DNA from: Cellulomonas sp. WB94
GTDB taxonomy: Bacteria > Actinomycetota > Actinomycetes > Actinomycetales > Cellulomonadaceae
Direction: 5' to 3'
Assembly (NCBI RefSeq): GCF_003115775.1
Contig: NZ_QEES01000002.1
Span: 558,001 to 622,000 of the forward strand
DNA: 64,000 nt
The notes under the pieces were generated by a model. It was not told the DNA's origin and made no database searches. It saw only the letters and a list, made by a program, of their open reading frames with translations. Positions 17,915 through 27,147 of the stretch are shown here, piece by piece. The position numbers were made by a program, and so were the translations under genes. Every line of letters begins with the position of its first letter. Within the stretch, counting starts at the first letter, position 1.

Positions 17915-18529
17915 TCAGCATCCGTAGATGGTCGGGGACACCGGTCCCAGGCCGTCTATGTCAGCCGCGTCTGCGCCCAGGTCCTTCCTCATCGCTGCCA
18001 GAAGCTCCGTGGCAGCCTGAGATCTGCGCTGCCCTTCCTCGTCCACATCCGAACTCTCACGCAGCGCATCGAGAGCGGCACGGTCGTACCGAACGTTCAC
18101 GGCCTGCATGGAGCCGAAGTACTCAATCGCTCTCGTCAGTTCCACGAAGAGGCTCGCCGCGGTGACGACATCCGCAGGTGCGAACAGACGCATCTCCGCG
18201 AGCGCTTCCGCACAGCGGGTTAGGCCTTCTGCAATGGCCATCGGCCCGTCGTACTGTGCGACTTCCTCGGTGTCGATAGGACGTGAACCGTCAGTCCCGT
18301 ACCGCAGATAGTGCCATCGAGCGCGCTGGTGCTCTGCACAGTCGTCAGCGCCTGCGAGGAATCGGAGGTACACATCCCTGCGCAGTTCCAACCATCTCTC
18401 CCCGACGCGGACCTCGCGCGACTCGACGGCGCGCTCGCGTTCTCCCCGGCGCTGCCACACTTGGGTGAAGACCGTGCCGCTGAGCCCAGCGCCGATCCCG
18501 GCAAGAGCAACCCACGAACTGCCATCCAT
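17915..18529 (-). CDS. Hypothetical protein with N-terminal membrane segment
   Basis: This 204-residue protein begins with a probable transmembrane or signal-anchor helix (ALAGIGAGLSGTVFTQVW, about 8-25). A charged Arg/Glu-rich stretch that could form a coiled coil follows, then a mostly helical, Ala/Glu-rich body ending in PTIYGC. I recognise no domain. Actinobacterial mobile elements often carry such single-pass proteins without known roles. It lies on the same strand as the Hachiman pair, 167 bp upstream, so co-transcription is possible, but nothing shows that it belongs to the system. Confidence 0.65.
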   Translation of the reverse strand: MDGSSWVALAGIGAGLSGTVFTQVWQRRGERERAVESREVRVGERWLELRRDVYLRFLAGADDCAEHQRARWHYLRYGTDGSRPIDTEEVAQYDGPMAIAEGLTRCAEALAEMRLFAPADVVTAASLFVELTRAIEYFGSMQAVNVRYDRAALDALRESSDVDEEGQRRSQAATELLAAMRKDLGADAADIDGLGPVSPTIYGC

Positions 18530-19447
18530 GCGTTGAACCTAGCGAAGCAGGTGCCAGTGCGTGTGGACCCCAGCGGTGGCCTACCTGTGGCTGCAGGTGC
18601 GGAAGACTGCAAGCGAGAAAGTCGCGAGCGGTCTTTGGTGTGCTGCCTGACCTTGAACCGCCAGTGACTCGGCCGTCCCGGGGCACGGGTTCGGTCGACT
18701 CGGCTGGCGGTGCCGTGGCTCGTGCCTGGCATCAAGAGTCGCCTCGGGACGTTGGGGCGCATGCGTCATTCGGACTGCGTGCAAGAGGAGTCCGCCGCCC
18801 GTCATTGGTCTGTCATCGGTTGCCAAGCGTCGATCGACGGACGGGCACCTGCCGCACGCCGAGGGCTCTCGTCGCCGTCTGACCGCCGGCACCCGCGCTC
18901 CGATGCAAGTCGGCACTTCAGCTCTCGCTCCGCTCGCTGAACGGCAGCGACAGCCCGAGGGGCCGTGCACCATGGAGGTCCACCTGAAGACCGGGCCGAC
19001 GCCTACACCGGTTACGGCCTCGACGGCGGTCCGTAGCAGGTTCGTGGTTACGGCACGCCCGCGACGGCTCCGGAATCGGAGCGGTGACGTCTCGGCTCGC
19101 AACACCGGGTCGAGGCGAGACACACTGCACCAGGGCGGCCTGAGTATCGGAGGCGTGAGCGATGGCGAGCCTTGTCAGGCGAATATGGCACCATGCGTTG
19201 GCCTGCTGGCCTTTCCCTCGGAGACCGACCGACGTGCCACAGCAGCCCTACTATCTCCCGGCGTTCGATCACCGAATCCCGAAGGGCTGGGCGTCCTACG
19301 GTCCCGAAGACTCCCGCAGACGATGGCGGACGGCACGGCATTGCCGTCGCTGACATCGCCGACCTCGCACGACGCCCCCTGGTTCGGCGGCACTGTGTGG
19401 ATTCCGTGTTGGGTGGGTGATTCCCGGCGTGAAATTGCGCCCTGCCA
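18530..19447. other. Gene-poor stretch left of the IS1380 element
   Basis: About 0.9 kb without a gene I can support. Open frames exist on both strands but are Arg/Pro/Ser-rich, lack ribosome sites and contain no domain. The longest one on the plus strand (from 18903) would end exactly at the IS1380 insertion, so a truncated former gene cannot be excluded. Confidence 0.4.
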
Positions 19448-19451
19448 CTAG

Positions 19452-21143
19452 CCCGGATCTTTCATGGAGCTCGGTCGGTCTGGAGCGCGGCGTCGTTGTC
19501 GGCGTTCGGTGCTGATTGTGGCATCGGGGTGCGACGAAGGGCCGCGTGTCGTCGCGGTGGGCGCCGGTTCCGGCCGGTCGTGCGGGTGCTGGTGGCGGTC
19601 AGAGACGAGGTCGACGGCTCAGGGCGGGGCGGGTAGGGCGGTCAGTCGTTGGTGACCGGTGGTCAGGACCTCGGCCCAGGGGTGGGTGTCCTTGACGTGC
19701 AGGATCAGGGTGCGGGCGTGCCGGGCCAGCGTCGCGGGCACGTGCAGGAGCCGGGTTCGTAGGCGTTTGGGTTCCCAGCGGCGGGCCGCGGTGGTGGCGA
19801 ACGCGAGCAGCTGGGTCCAGGCCGTCAGGTCCGAGGCCAGTGCCACGATCGCGCACCAGATCTGGTTGGCGCCGAAGTTCTTCAGCGGCAGGTTCCGCAG
19901 TCCTGTGTCTTTGGCGGCGCGGATCCGGTCCTCGCAGCGGGCGCGGCGGCGGTGCCGCAGCTCCAGGTCCTGCAGCTGCCCGGTCGTGGTGTTCGTGACG
20001 AACGCGGTCAGCCGGTAGCCGCCCGCGTCGTCCAGGCGCCCCTGGGACACCCCGGCTCCGGGGTGGGGTCGTTCGCGGCGCACGATCACGCGCATGTGGG
20101 CCGGCCATCCGCCCAGGTGGCCGCCGGCGGCGAGCAGGTCGGTGATGTCGGCGACGTCCGCGCCGTCGCGGGCCGCACCGTCGCCGTTGAGGGCCGCCGT
20201 CCAGGCCGCCGGGGGGATCTGGGCGTAGATGCCCTGCATGTGGGCCCACGGCAGGGTCCACCCGATCGAGTAGGAGACCCCGCGGCCGGCCAGCCAGGTG
20301 ACGTAGTCCTTCGTCCCGCCACCGCCGTCGGTGCGGATCAGGACCTTGCGACCTGGGCGGGAGGGGTTGATCCCGGGGACAGCGGCCAGCGCGGCGCGGG
20401 TGACCTCGATGTGGTCCGCGGCGGTGTTCGAGCCCGCGTTGCCCGCCCGCAGGCTCATCGCCAGCAGCTCGCCGGTTCCCTCGGCGCCGTGGTCGGCGAA
20501 CGCGCACAGCGGGTGGAACCCGAAGCCCCGCTTGAACGTCGGGGCGGCTTGATCCTTCTCCGAGTGGGCGGTGATCAGCGTGGCGTCCAGGTCGATCACC
20601 AACGGCGCGGCAGCGCTGATCTGGTGCGTCGGGGCGTGCTCGCCGGCCGCGGCCCAGACCGCGGCCCGGGCCTGCTTCCTGGCCCGGGCGATCTGGGCCA
20701 GGACCTTGTCCGCATCGACCCCCAGCGCCGCCACCGCCCGGGAGACCGTCGCCTCGGAGGCCACCGACCCGAACAGCTCTGCCTCGCCGCGCAGCAGCGC
20801 GGCGTCGGCCAGGCAGTCCCCGCCCAGCACCAGCGCCACCGCGAGATCAGTCAGGACCTTCGCGGGGTCGTGCACCGCGAACGGTGAGCGCCACCGGTCC
20901 AACGCCTGCGACAGCGCGACGTCCAGACCCGCGGCCCGCACCGTCTGGGTCAGCAGCACCCCGCCGGCCGATCCGGCCGCGGCCACCGGCGCAGCATCGA
21001 CTCGGACACGCGGGTAGAACCCGATAGCGTTCACCTGGAAGGTGCTCCTCGAACTGGTCTGATCTGTCCCTCGCAAGACACATCATCCCAGGTCAGGAGC
21101 ACTTTCCTCGTCTACGCCACGACCGCGCCGTGAAATCTCCAGG
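19452..21143. mobile_element. IS1380-family insertion sequence, complete
   Basis: The element carries one transposase gene. Its ends are imperfect inverted repeats: left 19452-19467 (CCGGATCTTTCATGG after the first base) and right 21128-21143, matching at about 12 of 16 positions. CTAG flanks both sides (19448-19451 and 21144-21147) and is best read as a 4-bp target duplication. Two 5'-end remnants of a related element at 27.4-27.7 and 31.0-31.3 kb also end at CTAG. Confidence 0.8.
19619..21076 (-). CDS. IS1380-family transposase
   Basis: This DDE transposase of 485 residues appears full length. It has the family N-terminus GFYPRVRVDA, the first catalytic region LVIDLDATLITAHSEK at about 173-188, and IRTDGGGGTKDYV near 245. 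The C-terminal third contains the RCEDRIRAAKDTGLRNLP region expected to carry the final acidic residue. It fills most of the 1.7-kb insertion sequence and reads toward the left end. No frameshift is seen, so the element may be active. An AGGTG-containing leader precedes the ATG. Confidence 0.93.
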   Translation of the reverse strand: MRGTDQTSSRSTFQVNAIGFYPRVRVDAAPVAAAGSAGGVLLTQTVRAAGLDVALSQALDRWRSPFAVHDPAKVLTDLAVALVLGGDCLADAALLRGEAELFGSVASEATVSRAVAALGVDADKVLAQIARARKQARAAVWAAAGEHAPTHQISAAAPLVIDLDATLITAHSEKDQAAPTFKRGFGFHPLCAFADHGAEGTGELLAMSLRAGNAGSNTAADHIEVTRAALAAVPGINPSRPGRKVLIRTDGGGGTKDYVTWLAGRGVSYSIGWTLPWAHMQGIYAQIPPAAWTAALNGDGAARDGADVADITDLLAAGGHLGGWPAHMRVIVRRERPHPGAGVSQGRLDDAGGYRLTAFVTNTTTGQLQDLELRHRRRARCEDRIRAAKDTGLRNLPLKNFGANQIWCAIVALASDLTAWTQLLAFATTAARRWEPKRLRTRLLHVPATLARHARTLILHVKDTHPWAEVLTTGHQRLTALPAPP

Positions 21144-21188
21144 CTAGCGTCGGAGACGTCCGGTCGGTCAGCCCGTTCGGGAGTTGCC

Positions 21189-21518
21189 ATGAAGGGTCGC
21201 ACTTGGCTCGTCTTGCGCGGGCTCATCGCCGTGGCCCTGGCCGTGACCTTGGTGACGTACAACGACGCCGGTGACCTGAGCATCAGCAACGAGAGTTCCA
21301 CCGAGGTGACCGTCATCACCGGGGACACCGAGGCCATCGTCCCGGCGACGGGCGGAACGGTCCTTCTCGACTACGGCTGCACTCCGGGCGATGTGACAGT
21401 CAAGGTTGCCTCTGGTCCGGCGGTGGTGGTCCCCGGGCCGGTGTGCCCAGAACAGCAGATCGTGATCCGTGGCGACGGCAAGGTCGAGCTGCAACCTGCC
21501 TCGGCGAACACCACCTGA
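21189..21518 (+). CDS. Small exported or membrane-anchored hypothetical protein
   Basis: This 109-residue protein starts MKGRTWLVLRGLIAVALAVTL, a positively charged N-region plus hydrophobic core that fits a signal peptide or single membrane anchor. The rest is beta-rich (TEVTVITGD, GTVLLDYGCTPGDVTV) with two cysteines (in YGCTPG and GPVCPEQ) that could form a disulfide outside the cell. The family is unknown to me. It begins 42 bp right of the IS1380 target duplication, so its promoter may lie in or have been altered by the insertion. Confidence 0.65.
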   Translation: MKGRTWLVLRGLIAVALAVTLVTYNDAGDLSISNESSTEVTVITGDTEAIVPATGGTVLLDYGCTPGDVTVKVASGPAVVVPGPVCPEQQIVIRGDGKVELQPASANTT

Positions 21519-21718
21519 GTACGACCGCGCTGTTACGGGCTGACCGCGGTCGGCCACAGCGCCGCGGAGTGAGCGTGGGCGGACCCATCGGCCACCCGTC
21601 GGTCACGAGTGGCGGCGCGAGCCTGTCAACCGCGAAGGGAGGCGACCTGGATCGGTCGCTACCAGCCGTCGCCTCGTGTCGGCGTCATCGCCGTGCGCTC
21701 GGTCGCCTGGCAGGGCAG

Positions 21719-22087
21719 CTACTCGGCTTGCTCTCCGGAGGCCGAGTTCGCAGCCACGATCGCCTCGCACGCGGCGCGCAGCCGGGCGATGGGGTCGCCA
21801 ATGGTGGCGCGGACGATCTGCGGGTCGAGTTTGTAGTAGTGGTGTCCGATGAGGTCGCGCATGCGGGCGATATCCGACCACGGGACCTCGGGGTGGGCAT
21901 CGCGCAGACCCGGCGAGAGGGCCTTGACTGCCTCGCCGATCGTGAAGACGCGGTAGTGGATCGCGTCGAGTGCGACCAGCTCCACTGCGGCGTCTTGGGG
22001 GTGGGCGCGCAGGAGTGCGTCGTCGCGGTCGACGGCGTCGATGGACTCGACGATGTCGCGCAGCCGCTGGTCGTCGGTGCGGCTCAC
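21719..22087 (-). CDS. hepT: HepT-like HEPN-domain toxin (DUF86)
   Basis: This 122-residue HEPN protein resembles HepT, the toxin partner of MntA in a type VII toxin-antitoxin system. The signature R-X4-H-X-Y is present as Arg77, His82 and Tyr84 in ARMRDLIGHHYYK. Known HepT proteins cut RNA through this motif and are silenced when MntA adds AMP to the tyrosine. The ATG overlaps the stop of the upstream mntA-like gene as ATGA, so antitoxin is made first and translation is coupled. Length is normal for the family. A role in element stability or phage defence is likely but not shown. Confidence 0.88.
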   Translation of the reverse strand: MSRTDDQRLRDIVESIDAVDRDDALLRAHPQDAAVELVALDAIHYRVFTIGEAVKALSPGLRDAHPEVPWSDIARMRDLIGHHYYKLDPQIVRATIGDPIARLRAACEAIVAANSASGEQAE

Positions 22088-22593
22088 AGTGGCACCGCCT
22101 CGGCCAGAGCGTTCTGCGCGACGTGCGGGGCCAGCGCGTCCTGCGGCACGACGTCGACCCGCTCCCCCAGCATCGCCGAGAGCTCGTCCTGCAAGGCCGC
22201 GATGGGGAACAGCCCCCTCGTGCGGACGGCGAGGTCGACCAGCAGGTCGATGTCGGACTCGGGCCGATCCTGCCCCCGGGCCACCGAACCGAACACGCGG
22301 ACGTTCGACGCCCCGTGGCGGTGGGCTGCCCGGCGGATCCGGTCCCGGTTGAGCCGCAGCTTGGCCATCCGCGGCGTGCGCACGTCCAGGCGGCGCGGCG
22401 AGACCTCGGCAACCAGCTCGAGCCGGGATCCCATCGCCGCCAGGAGTCGGTCGAGCGTCTCCACCGACGGCGAGCTCGCACCCGACTCGTACCTCGACAC
22501 CGCCGGCTGCGACGTGCCGGCGCGGGCCGCCAGGGCGTCCTGGCTCAGACCAGCGCCCTCGCGCGTTGTCCGGATCAACGTTGCGGCATCCAC
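22084..22593 (-). CDS. mntA: MntA-like nucleotidyltransferase antitoxin fused to an XRE-type HTH
   Basis: This 169-residue protein joins a Cro/C1-type helix-turn-helix (residues 6-60; LSQDALAARAGTSQPAVSRYE) to a minimal nucleotidyltransferase domain. The catalytic pattern is GSVARG (102-107) then SDIDLLVD (113-120), the G-S-X10-D-X-D motif of MNT antitoxins. It should AMPylate and neutralise the HepT-like protein encoded just downstream with a 4-bp overlap. The HTH suggests that it also represses its own promoter. Plain MntA proteins have about 100 residues and no HTH, so this is a two-function variant, seen in some other actinobacteria. Confidence 0.87.
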   Translation of the reverse strand: MDAATLIRTTREGAGLSQDALAARAGTSQPAVSRYESGASSPSVETLDRLLAAMGSRLELVAEVSPRRLDVRTPRMAKLRLNRDRIRRAAHRHGASNVRVFGSVARGQDRPESDIDLLVDLAVRTRGLFPIAALQDELSAMLGERVDVVPQDALAPHVAQNALAEAVPL

Positions 22594-22775
22594 AGGGCCA
22601 TCATACTGCTACAGGTATCACCTGGCCAGTGGGGTCAGTCGACGCGTCCTGGACCTGCTCGCCCACGAGTGAGCGTCGATCCGTAGGTCGTAGACGACCG
22701 GGAACGGTCGCGCGGAACCGAGCCGAGCCGGACGAGCCCGCCGGGCCCCCAGCCCGGTCTTGCGCCCTCCCCCGA

Positions 22776-22789
22776 CACCCCTATGGGTG
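22776..22789 (+). repeat. Conserved 14-bp inverted repeat before the relaxase remnant
   Basis: The sequence CACCC-CTAT-GGGTG is a 5-bp inverted repeat with a 4-nt spacer. It is kept exactly at 31468-31481, before the intact relaxase gene, although nearby bases differ. It could be a relaxase recognition or nicking structure, or a control site; I cannot tell which. Confidence 0.4.
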
Positions 22790-22905
22790 AGGCATCGCTG
22801 CGGGACTGCCGACCGCGGACTGTGCATGTTGCGGGCATCCGCGCCTACCTGCTGTTGACGGCGCCCAGTCGTGACGGCGCCCAGTCGGGGGAGGTGTTGG
22901 CGGTG

Positions 22906-23440
22906 ATGTCGATGCACAAGCTGGTCGCGGGTGACAGGCATGCCTACCTGACCCGCCAGGTCGCTGCAGGCGATGCCGGCCTGGAGCCGGGTGCGTCGCT
23001 CACCGCGTACTACGAGGCCACCGGCAAACCGCCCGGGCAGTGGTGCGGGGCGGGCCTGGCCGCCCTGGGCATCGAGCCGGCCCACCGGGTCCGGCCGGGT
23101 GACCGGGTGACCGAGGAGGCCATGGCCGCGGCGTTCCGCGACGGCCACGACCCCATCACCGGCGAACCCCTCGGTCGGGGCTTCGGGGGCGAGAGCCCGG
23201 TGGTGGGGTTCGATCTGACGTTCACGGCGCTGAAGTCCGTCTCGGTGCTGTGGGGCCTGGGCGACGACCCGACCCGCGCGGCCGTCTACGCGGCGCACCG
23301 GGCGGCCTTGGGCAGGCGTTGGCGTTCGTCGAGCACACGGTGGTGCGGACCCGGGTCGGTGACGGCGGGTGCCGGCAGGTGGCCACGCGCGGGATGATCG
23401 CTGCGGCGTTCGACCACTGGGACACCCGGGCCGGCGACCC
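22906..23440 (+). pseudogene. Truncated, frameshifted copy of the MobF relaxase gene
   Basis: From MSMHKLVAGD on, this sequence is a near-copy of the first 178 codons of the intact relaxase at 31580-34477; similarity already begins near 22748. A single T is missing after 23312 (GGGCAGG against GGGTCAGG), which shifts the frame. Similarity stops abruptly at 23440 inside the codons preceding the HTH catalytic histidines. It therefore lacks the active site and helicase and cannot act. It records either a second related element or a tandem duplication, later cut by insertions. Confidence 0.85.
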
Positions 23441-23522
23441 CACCAATCGTCAATGCACCCAGTAGCGCCAGCACGCCGTGCTTGGCGGTCCCAGCGAAGC
23501 GAGTGTCGTGGACGCGCCGCGA

Positions 23523-23951
23523 TCAGGCCTTGGACCGAATCGGCCACATTACGATGAAGTCCTCTCCGGCGCGCTTGATGTTCTCTTCAACGAACTCGAT
23601 CTCGCTAGGATCAAGTCGGCCCGCCTCAATGTGTGCCTCGGCGGCATTCAGTATGGCCTCCAGATGGTTGAGCTCCGCTCCTATTCGACGAAGGCTCGCA
23701 AGGTTCCGGTGCGCCATCCAGACGCGGATTCGTCGCAAGCGACTCGCAATCTCGATCGATGGCTGCCTGTCGTAGTCGTCGACAAGCCTCGCCAAATTGC
23801 TAATCTGCAGTTCCTCGTACGCGCCTTCAGTGGAAGGTTCGTCGGCGATAACGGACGTTCGCCACTCAGTAGCGGTCATGTCCAACAGCCCGACCTCGGC
23901 TGCAGCCCTCCGCGCGGTGACGTCCCGCTGAGTGGTGGAGTTTCTCGACAC
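23523..23951 (-). CDS. Hypothetical protein, possibly 5'-truncated by IS256
   Basis: This protein has up to 142 residues, is mostly helical, with no domain I recognise. The body (IADEPSTEGAYEELQISNLARL onward) looks like genuine coding sequence and is less GC-rich than its surroundings. The first start, a GTG at 23951, lies inside the likely left terminal repeat of the IS256 element. The real start may be the ATG at 23879 (118 residues), or the original 5' end was removed by the insertion. Neither start has a strong ribosome site. Function is unknown. Confidence 0.55.
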   Translation of the reverse strand: MSRNSTTQRDVTARRAAAEVGLLDMTATEWRTSVIADEPSTEGAYEELQISNLARLVDDYDRQPSIEIASRLRRIRVWMAHRNLASLRRIGAELNHLEAILNAAEAHIEAGRLDPSEIEFVEENIKRAGEDFIVMWPIRSKA

Positions 23952-25262
23952 CGTGCGGGTCAGTGCTCAGATCATGCCGTGAGGAGTTCGGTGTGGTCCA
24001 CCTCCTGGGTCGTCAGGGTCATGGTGGCGAGTTGGGCCATGGAGTTCTCGGATAGGTAGCGGCGGTCGGTGGCGGCCCATTCGTCGTGGGCCTCGACCAG
24101 GACGGCGCCGGCCAGGCGCAGCAGGGCGGCGGGGTTGGGGAAGACCCCCACGACGTCGGTGCGGCGTTTGACCTCCTTGTTCAGTCGTTCCAGGGGGTTG
24201 GTCGACCAGATCTTCTTCCAGTGGCTGGCGGGGAACGCGGTGAAGGCGAGCAGGTCCTCGCGGGCGTCGGTGAGCATGTGCCCGACCTTCGGGTGGGAGC
24301 GGGTCAGCATGGTCGCGATGACTTCGAACTGCTCGGCGACGTGGGCGGCGTCGGGTTGGGCGAAGATCGTGCGGATCGCGGCGGCGACCATCTCGGCGTT
24401 CGTCTTGGACACCGCGTCGAGGACGTTGCGGGTGAAGTGGACCCGGCAGCGTTGCCAGGACGAGCCGAGCAGGACCGAGGCGATCGCGGTCTTCAGGCCC
24501 TCGTGGGCGTCGGAGATGACCAGCGCCACACCGCCCAGCCCGCGGGCCTTGAGCGAGCGCAGGAAGCTGGTCCAGAAGGCGCCGTTCTCGGAGTCTCCGA
24601 CGTCGAAGCCGAGGACCTCACGGTGCCCGTCGGCGCGGACCCCGGTGGCGATGACCACGGCCTGGGACACCACCCGGCGCCCGACCCTGGCCTTGCAGTA
24701 CGTCGCGTCCAGGAACACGTAGGGGAACCCCGCGTCGGCCAGGGACCGGTCACGGAACGCCGAGACCTCCTCGTCCAGGCCCGCGCAGATCCGGGAGACC
24801 TCACTCTTGGAGATCCCGGTGTCGGCCCCCAGGGCCCTGACCAGGTCGTCGACCTTCCTGGTGCTGACCCCGTGCAGGTAGGCCTCCATCACGACCGCGA
24901 ACAGTGCCTGGTCGACCCGGCGGCGCCGCTCGAGCAAGGACGGGAAGAACGACCCGGTGCGCAGCTTGGGGATCCGCAGGTCCAGGTCCCCGGCCGTGGT
25001 CGTCAACACCCGGTCCCGCGACCCGTTGCGCAACGCCGTGCGGGCCTGCGTGCGCTGCCAGGGGCCGGCGCCGATCACCGCGGTCGCCTCGGCGTCGATC
25101 AGCTCTTGATACAGGTGCTCGGTCGCGGTCCGGATCCGGTCGCTGACGTCGGTGTCCTTCAATGCGGCGAGCAGGTCGAGCAGGGCAGACTGGTCCATAG
25201 CCATCGTGCGATGTCCTTCCGTGAGTTCCCTAGTCCGGTCTCACCGACCATCGCACGATGGC
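23948..25262. mobile_element. IS256-family insertion sequence (ends approximate)
   Basis: The element is about 1.3 kb, the usual size, with one transposase gene. Candidate terminal repeats are ACACCGTGCGGGTCAGTG at the left (23948-23965) and the complement of a stretch ending near 25262 that reads inward CCATCGTGCGATGGTCGGTG. They match well if a 2-bp gap is allowed. I see no clear target duplication, so the ends are provisional. Confidence 0.6.
23972..25204 (-). CDS. IS256-family transposase
   Basis: This 410-residue Transposase_mut family DDE enzyme is intact. It has VFLDATYCKARV with the first catalytic Asp near residue 164 and VISDAHEGLKTA with the second near 230. TNPLERLNKEVKRRTDVVG holds the final Glu near 338. 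The family motif RCRVHFTRNVLD precedes the last region. It moves the surrounding element by a copy-out mechanism through a circular intermediate. A 13-bp perfect inverted repeat (25201-25213 with 25249-25261) overlaps the start codon and could fold in the message leader, damping expression. Confidence 0.95.
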   Translation of the reverse strand: MAMDQSALLDLLAALKDTDVSDRIRTATEHLYQELIDAEATAVIGAGPWQRTQARTALRNGSRDRVLTTTAGDLDLRIPKLRTGSFFPSLLERRRRVDQALFAVVMEAYLHGVSTRKVDDLVRALGADTGISKSEVSRICAGLDEEVSAFRDRSLADAGFPYVFLDATYCKARVGRRVVSQAVVIATGVRADGHREVLGFDVGDSENGAFWTSFLRSLKARGLGGVALVISDAHEGLKTAIASVLLGSSWQRCRVHFTRNVLDAVSKTNAEMVAAAIRTIFAQPDAAHVAEQFEVIATMLTRSHPKVGHMLTDAREDLLAFTAFPASHWKKIWSTNPLERLNKEVKRRTDVVGVFPNPAALLRLAGAVLVEAHDEWAATDRRYLSENSMAQLATMTLTTQEVDHTELLTA

Positions 25263-25402
25263 CTTCTCCGTCGTGGTCACCACGACGAAGAAGATCGAGA
25301 ACTACACCACCTCACGGGACGCCACCCTCCGCGCCTGGGCGATGGCAGTGTTGACCCGCTCTTCAGCAACGGCCATCGCGCCTTGGTGGACCGCAAGTTG
25401 AG

Positions 25403-27147
25403 CCCGGCCCGACTCGTGCCACTTGCCTTAGTGACCGGTTTCGAGTCGGTTGAGGATGGCGCGGGCGGTCTCGGTGAGGTCGGGGTCGAGGGTGAGGCGT
25501 TGGCCGTTGATCTCGATGGTTGCTGAGCGTGCGGTGCGCAGGGCCTGGACGATCTTCTTGATGCTCATGCCGGTGAGGTCTTGCAGATGGCGGGCGACGG
25601 CCAGGGCGGCGAACACCACCGTCAGGTGGGCTTCGATGGCGTCGCGTTGGTGGTGGAACACGGGCCGGGCTCGTAGGTCGGACTTGGTCATGCGGAACGA
25701 CTGCTCGACGTGCCATAGGTCGTGGTAGGCCGCGATGACCGCCGCGCCGTCCATCGTGGCGGTCGGCAGGTTGGTGACGTAGCCCTTGAGGCCCGCCAAC
25801 TGGCGGGCCCGGTCGATGGTGGCCTGGTCGAGTTCCTTGGTGGCTCCGGTGATCTTGAGGAACCGGGCCTTCTTCAACGGGGCGCGGCCGTCGGCGATCT
25901 TCTCGGCCCGGTCGATCATCGCGTTGATGGCCTTGTTGTCGTGCTGCTCGCGGGCGAACTTCCACTGGTAGACCACCCGCCGGGCCCGGGCCGCCTTGCC
26001 GGTGCCCATGTCCCGGGTCGATTCCAGGACCTGCCCGTCGGTGAAGTAGTTGCCGTGCCGTTCGAAGTGATCGGCCAGGTCGTAGGGGGCCCGGGTGATC
26101 CGCGAGCCGACGATGAAGCAGAACCCGGCGTCCTCCAGGGCGTTCAGGTTGCCCGCCGAGAGCATCCCGGCGTCGGCGACGACGACCAGGTCCGTGACGT
26201 CGTGCCGCTTGCCGAACGCGGTCAGTACGGGGATCAGAGTGGTCGTCTCGGCCTTGCTGCCCTCGAACAGGTGCACCTCGAGCGGGAACCCGCCCGGGTC
26301 GACCAGCAGCCCGACCTGAACCTGGGGGTCCACGCGGTGCTCCTTGCTCATCCCGACCCTGCGCAGCTCGTCCTCGTCCGGCCGCTCGAAGTGCAGCGTC
26401 GTCACGTCGTACAAGATCAGGACCGATGTCCCGGTGGTGCGGACCGAGTGCGCCCACGCGGCCCTGGCCAACGTGTCGCGGTAGTCCTGGGCCTGGCACC
26501 GGGCCAGCGACCGGAACAACGTGCGCAGGCTGACCGCCGGTGCGTCGAGTTCGTCCAGGACGCGGACGACCTCGGCCTTGGAGGTCGGCTCCACGATCCG
26601 TGCCAGGACCATCGCCCGGAACCCGTCATCGCCCAGGACGTCGAACCCCAGCCGGGTGTATTCGCTGGTCAGGACCTTCCACAACAGGTCCGCGGAGGTC
26701 CCCACGACCCGCCCACCTGCGGCGACGGCCGCAGGACGCCCACCGGCCGCCGGCGTCGCCGGCTGCAGGAGCAGTTCCGGTTCGGCGGTCCAGTCCGCGA
26801 CGTCGTCCATCCGCGCCGGGACCACCAACAGGTCCCCGAGGTCCAGGGCGTCTTGGCCTGGGGACAGCCGCTCACGCGCTACGGCCAGCAGCAACGCGAG
26901 CTCGGCATCGCTATGCGCTGACCCGACGTGCTCGACCTGTTCGACCTGCCGGCCCCGGCGCGTGACGATCTGGACCGCGACCGCTCCCGAAGCGGTGCGG
27001 ACCTTGCGCACGAACCGCGAGACCACCCCCGAAGGCTTGCACGACGAGGTTCTTAGTGACCACATCGCACCCGAGCGCACAACGAAACAGCAGGTCAGCG
27101 ACCCGCGCCCACCCTCGAGGACCGAACGTGGCACGAGTCAGGCCCGG
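25403..27147. mobile_element. IS1634-family insertion sequence
   Basis: A 1.74-kb element has inverted terminal repeats sharing a perfect 12-bp core, GACTCGTGCCAC, at 25411-25422 and inverted at 27128-27139. The outer CCGG-rich bases match with one gap. It contains one transposase gene. Between it and the IS256 element lie about 140 bp without an identifiable gene. To its right begins a fragment of a membrane-protein gene. Confidence 0.75.
25428..27026 (-). CDS. IS1634-family transposase
   Basis: This DDE transposase of 532 residues counts from a GTG at 27026. That start gives the family-like MVSRFVRKVRTASGAVAVQ; an ATG further upstream would add an Arg/Ser-rich leader with no homology. Catalytic regions visible are ILYDVTTLHFE, VVVADAGMLS and a late YHDLWHVEQSFRMTKSDLRARP, where the last Glu lies in the IS4-superfamily Y-(2)-R-(3)-E-(6)-K-like region. 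It is full length with no frameshift, and its stop lies just inside the left terminal repeat. Confidence 0.9.
   Translation of the reverse strand: MVSRFVRKVRTASGAVAVQIVTRRGRQVEQVEHVGSAHSDAELALLLAVARERLSPGQDALDLGDLLVVPARMDDVADWTAEPELLLQPATPAAGGRPAAVAAGGRVVGTSADLLWKVLTSEYTRLGFDVLGDDGFRAMVLARIVEPTSKAEVVRVLDELDAPAVSLRTLFRSLARCQAQDYRDTLARAAWAHSVRTTGTSVLILYDVTTLHFERPDEDELRRVGMSKEHRVDPQVQVGLLVDPGGFPLEVHLFEGSKAETTTLIPVLTAFGKRHDVTDLVVVADAGMLSAGNLNALEDAGFCFIVGSRITRAPYDLADHFERHGNYFTDGQVLESTRDMGTGKAARARRVVYQWKFAREQHDNKAINAMIDRAEKIADGRAPLKKARFLKITGATKELDQATIDRARQLAGLKGYVTNLPTATMDGAAVIAAYHDLWHVEQSFRMTKSDLRARPVFHHQRDAIEAHLTVVFAALAVARHLQDLTGMSIKKIVQALRTARSATIEINGQRLTLDPDLTETARAILNRLETGH

Noticed and set aside
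18903-19451. Possible gene ending at the IS1380 insertion
   Set aside because: No domain, no ribosome site and no compositional sign of coding; kept only as a note in the gap description.
25427-27062. CTTAGTGACC at both ends of the IS1634 transposase gene as a target duplication
   Set aside because: The copies lie inside the better-supported terminal inverted repeats at 25403-25424 and 27126-27147, so they are probably chance.
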